The notes: a model not told the origin generated them from the letters alone. DNA of 64,000 bases from Streptantibioticus silvisoli (GCF_027947535.2 NZ_JAAGKO020000017.1:62001-126000); one strand, 5' to 3'; shown: positions 41,910 through 51,709, counted from the stretch's first letter. Numbers and translations: made by a program.

Positions 41910-43430
41910 ATGACCCAGGCCGCACCGGAGACTCCTCCGGTCCTCGCTCTCGAGGGGGTGAGCAAGTCCTTCGGAGCCGTCCACGCCCTGCGCGGGGTGT
42001 CACTGCGGCTGCACGCGGGCGAGGCACACGCCCTGGCGGGCGAGAACGGCGCCGGGAAGTCCACGCTGATCAAGACGCTGGCCGGCGTCCACCGCCCGGA
42101 CACCGGCGTCGTACTGCTGGACGGCGAACCGGTCGAGTTCCACGGCCCGGCCGACGCGCGCGACGCCGGAGTCGCCGTCATCTACCAGGAACCCACGCTC
42201 TTTCCCGACCTGTCCGTCGCCGAGAACATCTTCGTCGGCCGCCAGCCGCGCCGCTCGTTCGGCCGGGTCGACCACCGCGCCGTGCGGCAGGCCGCCGCCG
42301 ACCTCTTCCGCCGCCTCGGCGTCGCCCTCGAACCCGACCAGCCCGCCCGCGGCCTGTCCATAGCCGACCAGCAACTGGTCGAGATCGCCAAGGCGCTGTC
42401 GTTCGACGCCCGCGTGCTGGTGATGGACGAGCCGACCGCCGCCCTGACCGGCAGCGAGGTCGCCCGGCTGTTCGGCGTCGTGCGGGCGCTGCGCGAACAG
42501 GGCGCGGCCGTGCTGTTCATCTCGCACCGGCTCGACGAGGTCTTCGCCCTGTGCCAGCGGGTCACCACCTTGCGCGACGGCGCGCTGATCGCCAGCGAAC
42601 CGGTCGACGGCCTCACCGAGGACGACCTGGTGCGCCGGATGGTCGGCCGCGACCTGGACGAGCTGTACCCCAAGCAGGACGCGAAGATCGGCGGCGTCGC
42701 GCTCAGCGTGCGCCGGCTGACCCGCGAAGGGGTCTTCACCGACGTCTCCTTCGACGTACGGCACGGTGAGATCGTCGGCCTGGCCGGACTGGTGGGCGCC
42801 GGCCGCAGCGAGGTCGCCCGCGCGGTCTTCGGCGTCGACCGCTGGGACGGCGGCGAGGTCGAGGTCGACGGCCGGCCGCTGCCCCCCGGCGCCCCCAGCC
42901 TGGCCATGGCCGCCGGGCTCGCCCTGGTGCCGGAGGACCGCCGTGCCGAGGGCCTGGTGATGGACATGTCCATCGAACGCAACATCAACCTCACCGGCTT
43001 CGCGAGCACCTCCCGCGCCGGGGTGATGCGGCGCGGCGCCGAACGCAGCCGGGCCGTCGACTGGGCGGTCCGCCTCCAGGTGAAGTACGCCCGGCTGGCC
43101 GACGCGGTCAGCACGCTGTCCGGCGGCAACCAGCAGAAGGTCGTCCTGGCCAAGTGGCTGGCCACCGACCCCGGAGTGCTGATCGTCGACGAACCCACCC
43201 GCGGCATCGACGTCGGCACCAAGGCCGAGGTGCACCGGCTGCTGTCGCAGCTCGCCGCCGACGGCGTGGCGGTGCTGATGATCTCCTCCGACCTGCCGGA
43301 GGTCCTCGCCATGGCCGACCGGGTCCTGGTGATGCACGAGGGACGGCTCGCCGCCGACCTGACCCGGGCCGAGGCCACCGAGGAATCGGTGATGGCGGCG
43401 GCCACCGGTCGCGGAAGGAGCGCGGCATGA
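41910..43430 (+). CDS. rhaT: Rhamnose ABC transporter ATP-binding protein (CUT2, two ATPase domains)
   Basis: A 506-residue tandem ATPase of the RbsA class. Domain 1 has Walker [10 protein letters not shown], signature [16 protein letters not shown] and Walker [12 protein letters not shown]. Domain 2 has a degenerate Walker A (GLVGAGRSE), signature [15 protein letters not shown] and [15 protein letters not shown]. It energises import through the two permeases that follow. ATG 41910 has GGAGAG. First gene of rhaTPQS; the rhamnose assignment rests on the divergent rhaI operon and shared operators. Confidence 0.9.
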   Translation: MTQAAPETPPVLALEGVSKSFGAVHALRGVSLRLHAGEAHALAGENGAGKSTLIKTLAGVHRPDTGVVLLDGEPVEFHGPADARDAGVAVIYQEPTLFPDLSVAENIFVGRQPRRSFGRVDHRAVRQAAADLFRRLGVALEPDQPARGLSIADQQLVEIAKALSFDARVLVMDEPTAALTGSEVARLFGVVRALREQGAAVLFISHRLDEVFALCQRVTTLRDGALIASEPVDGLTEDDLVRRMVGRDLDELYPKQDAKIGGVALSVRRLTREGVFTDVSFDVRHGEIVGLAGLVGAGRSEVARAVFGVDRWDGGEVEVDGRPLPPGAPSLAMAAGLALVPEDRRAEGLVMDMSIERNINLTGFASTSRAGVMRRGAERSRAVDWAVRLQVKYARLADAVSTLSGGNQQKVVLAKWLATDPGVLIVDEPTRGIDVGTKAEVHRLLSQLAADGVAVLMISSDLPEVLAMADRVLVMHEGRLAADLTRAEATEESVMAAATGRGRSAA

Positions 43431-44482
43431 CGGTGACCACCGATCAGGAACACCGGGCCCGCCCGGCCGGGGGCAGCGGCTCGCGCAAGCTGCTCGACAC
43501 CGTGCTGAAGGTCCGCGAACTGGCCATCGGCGCGGTGCTGGTGGTGATGCTGCTGGCCACCCAGCTCGACAACTCCGACTTCCTGTCCCAGCAGGGCATC
43601 AAGGACCTGCTGCTCAACGCCACCATCCTGGTGCTGGTCGCGGTGGGCCAGGCCATGGTGGTGATCACCCGCAACGTCGACCTGTCGGTCGGATCGACCC
43701 TCGGCATCTCGGCGTTCGCGGCCGGCGACTACCTCAGCGGCGGCGGCAACCCGCTGGTCGCGGTGGTGCTCGCGGTCCTGCTCGGCGCCGCGCTCGGCGC
43801 GGTCAACGGGCTGCTGGTCAGCCTCGGCCGGGTGCCCGCGCTGGTGGTCACCCTGGGCACCCTCTACATCATCCGCGGCCTGGACTCCGTCTGGGTCGGC
43901 TCCCGGCAGATCACCGCGAGCCAACTGCCGTCCGGCTTCGCCGGGTTCGGGCACGACGGCCTGTCCGTCATCCCCTACCTGGCGCTGCTGACCGCCGCCG
44001 TCCTGGTCTGCGTCGCCTACTACCTGCGCGCCTACCGCGGCGGCCGCGACCTGTACGCCCTCGGCTCCAACCCCGAGGCCGCCCGGCTGGCCGGTGTGCC
44101 GGTCCGCCGCCGCATCCTCACCGCGTACGTGGTCTGCGGCGCGCTCGCCGGACTGGCCGGCGCGCTGTACCTGGCCCGGTTCGGCAACGTCGACTCCGGC
44201 ACCGGCACCGGCTACGAACTCACCGTCGTCAGCGCCGTCGTGGTCGGCGGTGTCGCCTTCACCGGCGGCTCCGGCACCGTCTACGGCGCCGCCCTGGGCG
44301 CGCTGCTGCTGACCTCGATCAACAGCGTGCTGCCCTCGATCGGGGTCAGCTCGGTGTGGGTGCAGGCCATCGACGGCTTCCTGCTGCTGCTCGCCATCGC
44401 CGTCGACCGGGTCGTCGCACTCCGGGTCGCCGACCTGCTGCGCAAGAGGGCCGCAGAGACAAGGAGTGCCCGCCATGCCTGA
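43427..44482 (+). CDS. rhaP: Rhamnose ABC transporter permease (RbsC family)
   Basis: A 351-residue CUT2 permease with about 8-10 hydrophobic segments. The family core is [23 protein letters not shown] and [26 protein letters not shown] 43427 overlaps the rhaT stop by 4 bp (ATGA) and has GGAAGGAG upstream. It forms a heteromeric channel with the next gene product. Confidence 0.9.
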   Translation: MTVTTDQEHRARPAGGSGSRKLLDTVLKVRELAIGAVLVVMLLATQLDNSDFLSQQGIKDLLLNATILVLVAVGQAMVVITRNVDLSVGSTLGISAFAAGDYLSGGGNPLVAVVLAVLLGAALGAVNGLLVSLGRVPALVVTLGTLYIIRGLDSVWVGSRQITASQLPSGFAGFGHDGLSVIPYLALLTAAVLVCVAYYLRAYRGGRDLYALGSNPEAARLAGVPVRRRILTAYVVCGALAGLAGALYLARFGNVDSGTGTGYELTVVSAVVVGGVAFTGGSGTVYGAALGALLLTSINSVLPSIGVSSVWVQAIDGFLLLLAIAVDRVVALRVADLLRKRAAETRSARHA

Positions 44483-45536
44483 CACCACCGTCAAGCCCCC
44501 CGCCGCCCCCGCCACCGGATCGCGCCGCCCCGGGCCGCGGCTGTCCGGCGCGATCCGCTGGGACACCGCGGTCGGCACGCTGCTGGTCGTCCTGCTGATC
44601 TGCTCGTTCTCCTTCGTCGACAACTTCGGCAACGCGCTGAACATCTCGTTCCTGATCGGCAACGCCCTGCCGGTCGCGCTGATCGCGCTGCCCATGACGG
44701 CGCTGGTGGTGGCCGGCGAGATCGACCTGTCGGTCGGTTCCACCGCCGGCCTGTCCGGCGCGGTCATGGGCGCGCTGTGGAACGACGGCCTGGCCATCCA
44801 GGTCATCATCCCGCTGTGCGTGCTGCTGGGCGTGGTGTGCGGGCTGATCAACGGCCTGCTGGTCACCCGCCTCGGCCTGCCGTCGCTGGCGGTCACCATC
44901 GGCACCATGGCCGCCTTCCGCGGCGTGGCGCAGATCGTGCTCGGGTCGAACTCGGTCACCGACTTCCCCCAGCAGTACCTGGACTTCGGCTCCGGCCGGA
45001 TCGGCGGGACGTTCATCCCGGACGCCGCCGTCCCGTGGGCGGTGCTGGCCCTGGTCGCCGTCCTGGTGCTGCACGCCACCCCGGTCGGCCGGTCGCTGTT
45101 CGCGGTCGGCGCCTCCCAGCAGGCGGCCCGCTTCGCCGGCATCCGGGTCAAGCGCCTGAAGCTGTCGATGTTCGTGGCCACCGGCACCGTCTCCGCGCTC
45201 ACCGGCGTCTTCTGGGCCCTGCACTACGCCAGCGCCCGCTACGACAACGCCACCGGCCTGGAGCTGTCGGTCATCGCCGGCGTACTGCTCGGCGGCGTCG
45301 ACTTCGACGGCGGCAAGGGCACGCTGGGCGGCGCGATCGCCGGCGTCTTCCTGCTCGGCGCGCTGCAGAACGTCATGAGCCTGGTCAACGTCTCCGCCCA
45401 GTCCCAGATCGTCGTCACCGGCGCCCTGCTGGTCATCTCCGTGCTGGCACCGCGGGTGGGCCGCCAGGTCGCCCAGGCCCGGGCCCGGCGCAACGCCGCC
45501 GAGGACCCGCCGCCGGCGGCCCCCCCCCCCTCGTGA
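44475..45536 (+). CDS. rhaQ: Rhamnose ABC transporter permease (RbsC family), second subunit
   Basis: A 353-residue CUT2 permease, paralogous to the preceding gene (VVAGEIDLSVGSTAGLSGA, GRSLFAVGASQQAARFAGIRVKRLK). ATG 44475 overlaps the upstream coding region by 8 bp and has AAGGAG. The C-terminus runs into a stretch of Pro codons that includes an 11-base C homopolymer (45520-45530) only four bases before the TGA, a slippage-prone but probably harmless site. Confidence 0.9.
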   Translation: MPDTTVKPPAAPATGSRRPGPRLSGAIRWDTAVGTLLVVLLICSFSFVDNFGNALNISFLIGNALPVALIALPMTALVVAGEIDLSVGSTAGLSGAVMGALWNDGLAIQVIIPLCVLLGVVCGLINGLLVTRLGLPSLAVTIGTMAAFRGVAQIVLGSNSVTDFPQQYLDFGSGRIGGTFIPDAAVPWAVLALVAVLVLHATPVGRSLFAVGASQQAARFAGIRVKRLKLSMFVATGTVSALTGVFWALHYASARYDNATGLELSVIAGVLLGGVDFDGGKGTLGGAIAGVFLLGALQNVMSLVNVSAQSQIVVTGALLVISVLAPRVGRQVAQARARRNAAEDPPPAAPPPS

Positions 45537-45619
45537 CCCTCCCCGCCGTCCACCCCCGCCCGTTCCGGCCCGACCCCGTGCCTTCAGCCGCGCCCCGCGG
45601 CACCGAAAGGAACCTCCGC

Positions 45620-46708
45620 ATGTCCCTCGGAAACAGCACCGTCCGCCGCGTCACCGCCGTGACAGCCGCCACCGCCGTGATGGCCCTGGGCATCGCGGCG
45701 TGCGGCGGCACCACGAAGAACTCGGTCGCCAAGAGCACCCCCACCGCCGGCAACACCGCCTCCGCGAACCCGAACGCGGCCACCCGCAAGGGCCTGACCA
45801 TCGCCTACCTGCCCAAGCAGGTCAACAACCCGTACTTCACCACCTCCGACAACGGCGGCAAGAAGGCCGTCGAGGCGCTGGGGGAGAAGTACAAGGAGGT
45901 CGGCACCAGCAGCGGCACCGACACCGCCGGGCAGGTCTCCTACGTCAACTCCCTCACCCAGCAGCGGGTCAGCGCCATCGCGGTGTCCGCGCAGGACCCG
46001 GGCGCGCTGTGCACCGGCCTGAACCAGGCGCGCAAGAGCGGCATCAAGGTCGTCACCTACGACTCCGACACCAACCCCGGCTGCCGCGACGTCGCCATCT
46101 CCCAGGCCAGCTCGGTCGACCTGGGCCGCACCGAGGTCCAGCTGATGGCCCAGCAGATCGGCGACAAGGGGCAGATCGCGATCCTGTCGGCGGCGCAGAC
46201 GGCCACCAACCAGAACACCTGGATCGGCTACATGAAGGACGAGCTGAAGAAGCCGCAGTACAAGAACGTCAAGCTCGTCAAGATCGCGTACGGCAACGAC
46301 GACGCCCAGCAGTCCTTCCAGCAGACCCAGGGCCTGCTCCAGCAGTACCCGAACCTGAAGGGGATCATCTCCCCGACCACCGTCGGCATCAAGGCGGCGG
46401 CCCAGTACCTGAGCGGTTCGAAGTACAAGGGCAAGGTCAAGCTGACCGGCCTCGGCCAGCCCAACGACATGCGCTCCTACGTCGCCAACGGCACCGTGCA
46501 GGCCTTCGAGCTGTGGGACCCGGCCAAGCTCGGCGCCCTCGCCGGGTACGCCGCGATAGCCCTGGCGTCCGGTCAGATCAGCGGCGCCCCCGGCCAGACC
46601 TTCACCGCGGGCGACATGGGCAAGTACACCATCGGCGCCAACAGCGTCGTGGTGCTCGGCAAGCCCACCGTCTTCAACAAGTCCAACATCGCGAACTTCC
46701 ACTTCTGA
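45620..46708 (+). CDS. rhaS: Rhamnose-binding lipoprotein (CUT2)
   Basis: A 362-residue solute-binding protein. The lipobox is GIAAC (Cys28), followed by a Thr/Asn/Ala linker. The mature domain is ribose-binding-protein-like: LTIAYLPKQVNNPYFTTSDNGG, VSAIAVSAQDPGALCTGLNQARKSGIKVVTYDSD and LKGIISPTTVGIKAAAQYL. ATG 45620 with AAAGGA. It ends the importer operon; a hairpin terminator follows 34 nt later. Confidence 0.9.
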   Translation: MSLGNSTVRRVTAVTAATAVMALGIAACGGTTKNSVAKSTPTAGNTASANPNAATRKGLTIAYLPKQVNNPYFTTSDNGGKKAVEALGEKYKEVGTSSGTDTAGQVSYVNSLTQQRVSAIAVSAQDPGALCTGLNQARKSGIKVVTYDSDTNPGCRDVAISQASSVDLGRTEVQLMAQQIGDKGQIAILSAAQTATNQNTWIGYMKDELKKPQYKNVKLVKIAYGNDDAQQSFQQTQGLLQQYPNLKGIISPTTVGIKAAAQYLSGSKYKGKVKLTGLGQPNDMRSYVANGTVQAFELWDPAKLGALAGYAAIALASGQISGAPGQTFTAGDMGKYTIGANSVVVLGKPTVFNKSNIANFHF

Positions 46709-46741
46709 CCGGACCGGCGCCGGCCGCGAACGCCGTCCCGC

Positions 46742-46776
46742 TGTGCCGGGCGAGGTCTTCCACCTCGTCCGGCACA
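46742..46776 (+). terminator. Terminator of the rhaTPQS operon
   Basis: A 15-bp stem (46742-46756 with 46762-46776, one G-T pair) and CTTCC loop, 34 nt downstream of the rhaS stop. Confidence 0.75.
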
Positions 46777-46803
46777 CCCCGGCGGACCTCATAGGATGGT
46801 GAT

Positions 46804-46826
46804 CCGCCGGCCGTAGCGGCCGGCGG
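46804..46826. other. Hairpin in the leader of the LacI-type gene
   Basis: CCGCCGGCCG pairs perfectly with CGGCCGGCGG around the loop TAG. It lies 24-46 nt before the regulator start and might affect its translation or act as a second terminator stem. Confidence 0.4.
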
Positions 46827-46849
46827 CGAAGGGCACAGGAGCCGCCCAG

Positions 46850-47869
46850 GTGGGACATATGGTGGGGATCAAGGACGTCGCCCTGGAGGCGGGCGTCTCG
46901 GTGGGCACTGTCTCCAACGTCATCAACAGGCCGGACCTGGTCTCGGAGGAGACCCGCACCCGGGTGCAGTCGGTGATAACCCGGCTGGGGTACGTACGCA
47001 GCGAGTCCGCCCGGCAGTTGCGGGCCGGCCGCAGCCGCATCGTGGCGCTGCTCGTGCTCGACATGGGCAACCCGTTCTTCGTCGACCTGGCCGGCGGTGC
47101 CGAACGCGCCGCCCGCCGGGCCGGGATGCGGGTCATGGTCTGCAACAGCGCGCAGAGCGCCGAGGAGGAGGCCGAATACCTGTCGCTCTTCGCCGAGCAG
47201 CGGGTGCGCGGCGTGCTGATCACCCCCGCCGACGCCTCGGGCCGCAACCTCGACGCCTTCCGCCGGCACGGCATCCCCTTCGTGCTGGTCGACCGGGTGG
47301 CGGCCGACACCGCCGAGTGCTCGGTGTCGGTGGACGACGTGGTCGGCGGCGCGATGGCGGTACGCCACCTGCTCAACGGCGGCCACCGCTCGATCGCGTT
47401 CATCAGCGGCCCGGCCGGCTTCCAGCAGATCCGCGACCGCCGCAAGGGGGCGCTGGAGTCGCTGGCGGAGGCCGGACTGCCGCCGTCGGCGCTGCGCGAG
47501 ATCCCCACCGAGCGGCTCGACGTGGCCGGCGGCCGCGACGCCGGCGCCCGGCTGCTGGGCCTGGCCGACCGGCCGACCGCGGTGTTCTGCGCCAACGACC
47601 TGCTGGCGCTCGGCGTGCTCCAGTCGATGTACGCGGCCGGGCTCAGCGTGCCGCGGGACATGGCCATCGTGGGCTACGACGACATCGAGTTCGCCGCCGC
47701 GGCCACCGTGCCGCTGACCTCGGTGCGCCAGCCGGCCGCCACCATGGGCACGATGGCCGCCGACATGCTGCTCCAGGAGTCCGGGGAGGACGCGGGCCGC
47801 CACCGGCACCAGCGCGTGGTGCTGCAACCCGAACTCGTGGTGCGCGACTCCACGTTCCGGCCCCGCTGA
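46850..47869 (+). CDS. LacI family regulator, probable rhamnose-regulon repressor
   Basis: A 339-residue repressor with an N-terminal helix-turn-helix (MVGIKDVALEAGVSVGTVSNVINRPDLVS) and a sugar-binding effector domain (LVLDMGNPFFVDLAGGAERAA, FVLVDRVAADTAECSVSVDD, VGYDDIEFAAAATVPLTSVRQP). GTG 46850 has AGGAG 8 nt upstream and is preferred over ATG 46859. It lies directly after the importer operon. It is the best candidate to bind the TGAAWCRWTTCA palindromes; no such site is visible in front of itself, so it may be constitutive or read through. Confidence 0.88.
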   Translation: MGHMVGIKDVALEAGVSVGTVSNVINRPDLVSEETRTRVQSVITRLGYVRSESARQLRAGRSRIVALLVLDMGNPFFVDLAGGAERAARRAGMRVMVCNSAQSAEEEAEYLSLFAEQRVRGVLITPADASGRNLDAFRRHGIPFVLVDRVAADTAECSVSVDDVVGGAMAVRHLLNGGHRSIAFISGPAGFQQIRDRRKGALESLAEAGLPPSALREIPTERLDVAGGRDAGARLLGLADRPTAVFCANDLLALGVLQSMYAAGLSVPRDMAIVGYDDIEFAAAATVPLTSVRQPAATMGTMAADMLLQESGEDAGRHRHQRVVLQPELVVRDSTFRPR

Positions 47870-47942
47870 CCGCGAACCCCGCGCTCCCGCGAACCCCCAC
47901 CGCGCCCCCGGCGAACCCGCCGGGGGCGCGGTCGTCGCGGGG

Positions 47943-50096
47943 TCAGCGGGTCCGCACGCTCACCGTGTGCGCTCCGCCGGACCGCACGTCGAAGCGGACC
48001 CGGTCGCCCGCGCGCCGCGCGCCGTGCGAGCGCCCGGCGCCGTCCCACACCGGCACGCCGTCGAACAGCACGGTGTGGCCGGCGCCGTCCGGCACCGGTA
48101 CCTCGACCTGGCCGACCACTGCGGCCGGGGCGCTGAACCGCAGGTCGAACCGGCCGCCGGGACCGGCCTGCCAGGAGACGTCGACCGGGCCCGACGGCGT
48201 GGTCAGCCGGCCCTGCGCCGACCGCAGACCGCCGGGGTGCGGGGCCACCGTGCAGCCGGGACCGCCGTCCGCGGCCGGGGCGATGCCCAGGACGTGGAAG
48301 GTCAGCGCCGAGGTCGGCCCGGTCGACCAGCCGTGCGAGGCGCTCATGTACGAGCCGCTGTAGTCCGAGGTGCCGTCGCTGCGGTAGCCCTCCCAGAACG
48401 TACTGGCCGTGCCCTGCGGGGCGTTGAGCATGTAACCCCACTCACGCCGGATCAGGTCGAGCGCGGTCGCCTCCCGGCCCGCGGTGAAGTGCGCGTGCAC
48501 CTCCATGCCGCCGGGGAAGGGGTGCACCGACCCGTCGCCCTTCTCCGGGGTGAGCGCGCCCACCGCCGTCCAGCGCTTCGCCAGGGACGCGCTGACGGTC
48601 CGCGCCCGGTCCGCGTCGTCGGCCAGGCCGAACCACACCGCCAGCGCGTTCCCGTCCTGCGGATACAGCGCGGCACCGTCCCCGGTGGGCTTGTCGCGGT
48701 ACAGCCCGGCCGCCTCGTCCCAGTAACCGCCGTCCGCGATCGCGGACTTCAGCGTGGCGGCCAGCGCCGCCCAGGCGTCCGCCGACGCGCTGTCGCCGGC
48801 CGCCCGCGCCGGCGCCCCCGCGGTGCGCAGGGCGCGGTACATGATGGCGTTGGCCTCGATGTTCTTGCCGTCGGCGTCGGTACGGGCCCAGTCCGCGCTC
48901 GCGGTGACGTCGAGCAGTCCGTCGGCCGCGATCTTGCCGGTGATGTACGTGACCGCCTTGCGGTACTGCGGGTAGATCCCGCGCATCCAGTCGGTGTCGC
49001 CGCTGAACTGGAGGTAGGCGGCCGTGCCGATCAGCGTCCACAGGTGATAGGTGTCGGAGTTGCCCACGAAGTCCACCGCGGGACCGGCGTAGGGCAGCGC
49101 GCCGGTGGCCGGGTCCTGGTGGTTGTACAGGGTCTGTAGCGAGTTGCGCACCGTCAGCAGGTCGCCGAGCGAGACGTAGTCGGTCAGCACGGAGATGCCC
49201 AGGTCCCCCGGCCACACGGTGCGGTCCCGCTTCGCGCCGTCCACCAGCACTGTGGTGCCGGCCTCGCCGACCGGGGCCGAGTTGTCCCAGCCGACGGCCG
49301 GCGGCCCCCAGGTCCTGCCCTGGCCGACCGCGATGATGTTGGTCTGCACGGTGTAGGCGCCCGCGTACCAGATCCGGTTGAGCAGGTCGTCGTCGCAGTG
49401 GAAGTAGTTGGGGTACGCCCGCAGGTCCGCCGCGTTCGGCGCGAAGCCGACCGCCAGCGTCACCCCGGTCAGCTCGACGGTGCCGGACGTGTCGTTGACC
49501 ACCGTCAGGTACCGGAACCCGCCGCGCAGCTGGCTCGCCGGGTTCGCCGACGCCACCGGGTCCGCGCCCGCCAGCGGGACGTCGGTGCGGGTGTCGACGG
49601 TGCCGCCGGGGGTGGCCGCGTACCGCACGGCGGGTTCGTCGTTCGTGCCGCCGTTGGACGCGTCGCTGGCGGTGGTGCTGATGTAGGTCGACAGTTCGGC
49701 GTACGTCAGCGCGACCACCTGGTCCGCGCCGGTGCCGGCCCCGAACGCCAGCGTGACGAATCCGCCGACCTCCTGGCCGAAGTCGAGGGTGACCGAGGCG
49801 CCCGTGCCGCTCAGCCGCACGGTGCCCACCCCGCCGCCGCGCGGTGCACGGCCGCGCCGCACCGAGCCGGTGCTGGTGCGCACCGCCACCGGCCGCACCG
49901 TGCGGGACGCGGGGGAGAGGTTGAAGGCGTCCCACGGACCGGACGGCGCCGGCGCCGGGCCCGCGGTCGGGCGCCCGGCCGCCGACGCGGCCGGCGCCGC
50001 GCCCCCGGCGGCTGCGAACCCGGTGCCGGCCACCGCGGCGGCGGCGAGCGAGGTCCGGATGAAGGTACGGCGGCGCAGTTCGTCTTCCGGGGGCAT
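47943..50096 (-). CDS. Secreted alpha-L-rhamnosidase-like protein 2 (six-hairpin glycosidase)
   Basis: A 717-residue secreted protein with an Arg-rich Tat-like signal (LRRRTFIRTSLAAAAVAGTG). It shares with the first rhamnosidase the LDFGQEVGGFVTLAFG beta-domain, the barrel entry YFHCDDDLLNRIWYAGAYT, the block LVDGAKRDRTVWPGDLGIS and the ending SHGWSTGPTSALT. It lacks the discoidin-like insert. A perfect TGAAACGTTTCA operator is 71 nt upstream of ATG 50096, so it belongs to the same regulon. Specificity may differ, for example unsaturated or terminal rhamnose residues (inference). Confidence 0.85.
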   Translation of the reverse strand: MPPEDELRRRTFIRTSLAAAAVAGTGFAAAGGAAPAASAAGRPTAGPAPAPSGPWDAFNLSPASRTVRPVAVRTSTGSVRRGRAPRGGGVGTVRLSGTGASVTLDFGQEVGGFVTLAFGAGTGADQVVALTYAELSTYISTTASDASNGGTNDEPAVRYAATPGGTVDTRTDVPLAGADPVASANPASQLRGGFRYLTVVNDTSGTVELTGVTLAVGFAPNAADLRAYPNYFHCDDDLLNRIWYAGAYTVQTNIIAVGQGRTWGPPAVGWDNSAPVGEAGTTVLVDGAKRDRTVWPGDLGISVLTDYVSLGDLLTVRNSLQTLYNHQDPATGALPYAGPAVDFVGNSDTYHLWTLIGTAAYLQFSGDTDWMRGIYPQYRKAVTYITGKIAADGLLDVTASADWARTDADGKNIEANAIMYRALRTAGAPARAAGDSASADAWAALAATLKSAIADGGYWDEAAGLYRDKPTGDGAALYPQDGNALAVWFGLADDADRARTVSASLAKRWTAVGALTPEKGDGSVHPFPGGMEVHAHFTAGREATALDLIRREWGYMLNAPQGTASTFWEGYRSDGTSDYSGSYMSASHGWSTGPTSALTFHVLGIAPAADGGPGCTVAPHPGGLRSAQGRLTTPSGPVDVSWQAGPGGRFDLRFSAPAAVVGQVEVPVPDGAGHTVLFDGVPVWDGAGRSHGARRAGDRVRFDVRSGGAHTVSVRTR

Positions 50097-50166
50097 GGTT
50101 CTCCGTAGCTCGTCGGGCGGGGCCGGGGGAGGGGCGTACTGCTCGGGGACCGGCCGGACCGGGTGA

Positions 50167-50178
50167 TGAAACGTTTCA
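50167..50178. promoter_or_regulatory. Rhamnose-regulon operator (GH78 gene 2)
   Basis: TGAAACGTTTCA, a perfect 12-bp palindrome and the best consensus copy in the window. It is the only notable element in the 306-bp gap 50097-50402 apart from weak GC hairpins near 50334-50358. Confidence 0.75.
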
Positions 50179-50402
50179 TTCCCGCGCCGCGGGACGTCGT
50201 CACTCGCCCTGCGGATGCCCGGAGGCTATGACGTCACCTCCGCGCGCGTCCAGAGGTGTGCGCCCGTTGATCCGCCTGCCGCGTCCGCCGCGGCGTCCTG
50301 CGTACCGTCGGCGGACCGCACGCCCGGCGCACCGCCGCACGTGCGGTCCTCGTGCGGCGCCGCGCCCGGTGTCGGGGCCGGCCGGTCCGGTCGGCGCCCC
50401 CG

Positions 50403-51431
50403 TCAGGCCGACGCGCGGTGGACCAGCTGGGTGTCGAGGATGACGTGGCGGCGGACCGTGGTGGCGTCGCGGATGTGGTCCAGCAGCAGGCGGGCCATGG
50501 TGCGGCCCATGTCCTGGATGGGCTGGCGGACGCTGGTCAGCGGCGGGTCGGTGTGCCGGGCGATGACGGAGTCGTCGAAGCCGATCAGCGCCACGTCGTC
50601 GGGCACCCGGCGGCCGGCCTCGCGCAGCACGCGCAGCGCGCCGGCCGCCATCACGTCGGAGGCGGCGAAGACCGCGTCGATGTCCGGGCGCCGGCGCAGC
50701 AGTTCGCGCATGGCCAGCGCCCCGCCCTCCTCGGTGAAGTCCCCGGCGCCGACCAGCGCCTCGTCCGGCGCGGCGCCGGCGGCGGCCATCGCCTCGCGGT
50801 AGCCGTCCAGCCGGCAGCGGGCCACGTACATGTCGGACGGGCCGGTGATGGTGGCGACGGCCCGCCGGCCCGGGGCCAGCAGGTGCGCGGTGGCCTGCCG
50901 GGCGCCGCCGGTGTTGTCGGAGTCGACATAGCTGACCGACTCGCGCCCGGAGCGCCGGCCGCCGAGCACCGCGGGCATGCCGACGCGGACCAGCAGGTCG
51001 GGCAGCGGGTCGTCCTCGTGCACGGAGACCAGCAGCACCCCGTCGACCCGGTGCGCGGTCAGGAACTGGGTGAGCCGTTTGCGTTCCTTCGGCGTCCGGC
51101 TCAGCGTCAGCAGCAGCTGCATGTCGGTGTCGGCGAGCGCGGCGTCGACGCCGCGGATGATGTCGGAGAAGTACGGCTCCGCGAACAGCCGGGTCTCCGC
51201 CTCCGGGACGACCAGCGCGATGGCGTCGTTGCGGTTGCCGGCCAGCGCGCGGGCGGCGCGGTTGGGCACGTAGCCCAGCTCGGCGATGGCCTGCTCGACG
51301 ACCGCCCGGGTCTGCGGGCTGACCGACGGCGAGGCGTTGATGACCCGGGAGACCGTGCCGCGCCCGACGCCGGCCCGGGCGGCGACCTGTTCGAGCGTGG
51401 GCCGGCCGGTCTGCCGTCGGTGGGTCTGCAT
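50403..51431 (-). CDS. cebR: Cellobiose-responsive LacI family repressor
   Basis: A 342-residue repressor very similar in pattern to Streptomyces CebR: GRPTLEQVAARAGVGRGTVSRVINASP, YVPNRAARALAGNRNDAIALVVPE, RLFAEPYFSDIIRGV, HRVDGVLLVSVHEDDPLPDLL and DPPLTSVRQPIQDMGRTMA. It is released by cellobiose or cellotriose and is known to control cellulolysis and, in scab pathogens, thaxtomin. ATG 51431 with GGAGG 5 nt upstream. It is divergent from cebEFG-bglC, with a CebR box between. Confidence 0.93.
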   Translation of the reverse strand: MQTHRRQTGRPTLEQVAARAGVGRGTVSRVINASPSVSPQTRAVVEQAIAELGYVPNRAARALAGNRNDAIALVVPEAETRLFAEPYFSDIIRGVDAALADTDMQLLLTLSRTPKERKRLTQFLTAHRVDGVLLVSVHEDDPLPDLLVRVGMPAVLGGRRSGRESVSYVDSDNTGGARQATAHLLAPGRRAVATITGPSDMYVARCRLDGYREAMAAAGAAPDEALVGAGDFTEEGGALAMRELLRRRPDIDAVFAASDVMAAGALRVLREAGRRVPDDVALIGFDDSVIARHTDPPLTSVRQPIQDMGRTMARLLLDHIRDATTVRRHVILDTQLVHRASA

Positions 51432-51622
51432 GATCGCCTCCAGGGTCTCGTCGCCGCCATCATGCCCTGCCGGGCGGTCGCCGCGGCGGGTGGTGCCGGT
51501 CGTCGGGATGTACGGCACTCGCTGGAAGCGCGCCCAGGAACCGTGGCGTAGCACCGGATTGTTCGCCGTCGATTCCCTTGACATCACCCGGTCAAACGGC
51601 CACGCTTCACCACACGCCGGGA

Positions 51623-51636
51623 TGGGAGCGCTCCCA
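51623..51636. promoter_or_regulatory. CebR box
   Basis: TGGGAGCGCTCCCA is the exact 14-bp CebR consensus palindrome. It lies 74-87 nt upstream of cebE in the cebR-cebE intergenic region, shortly after a TTGACA element at 51578-51583. Confidence 0.92.
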
Positions 51637-51709
51637 CCGCCTCCATCCTAGCGTCGGCATCGCCGCGTTGCCGAGCTGTCCCGTGAGCCGCATTCCAAGG
51701 AGTCCCGCC

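Noticed and set aside
42182-45202. 1006-codon antisense frame across the rhamnose importer genes
   Set aside because: No family signature; the plus strand encodes a textbook ATPase and two permeases with overlapping starts and stops.
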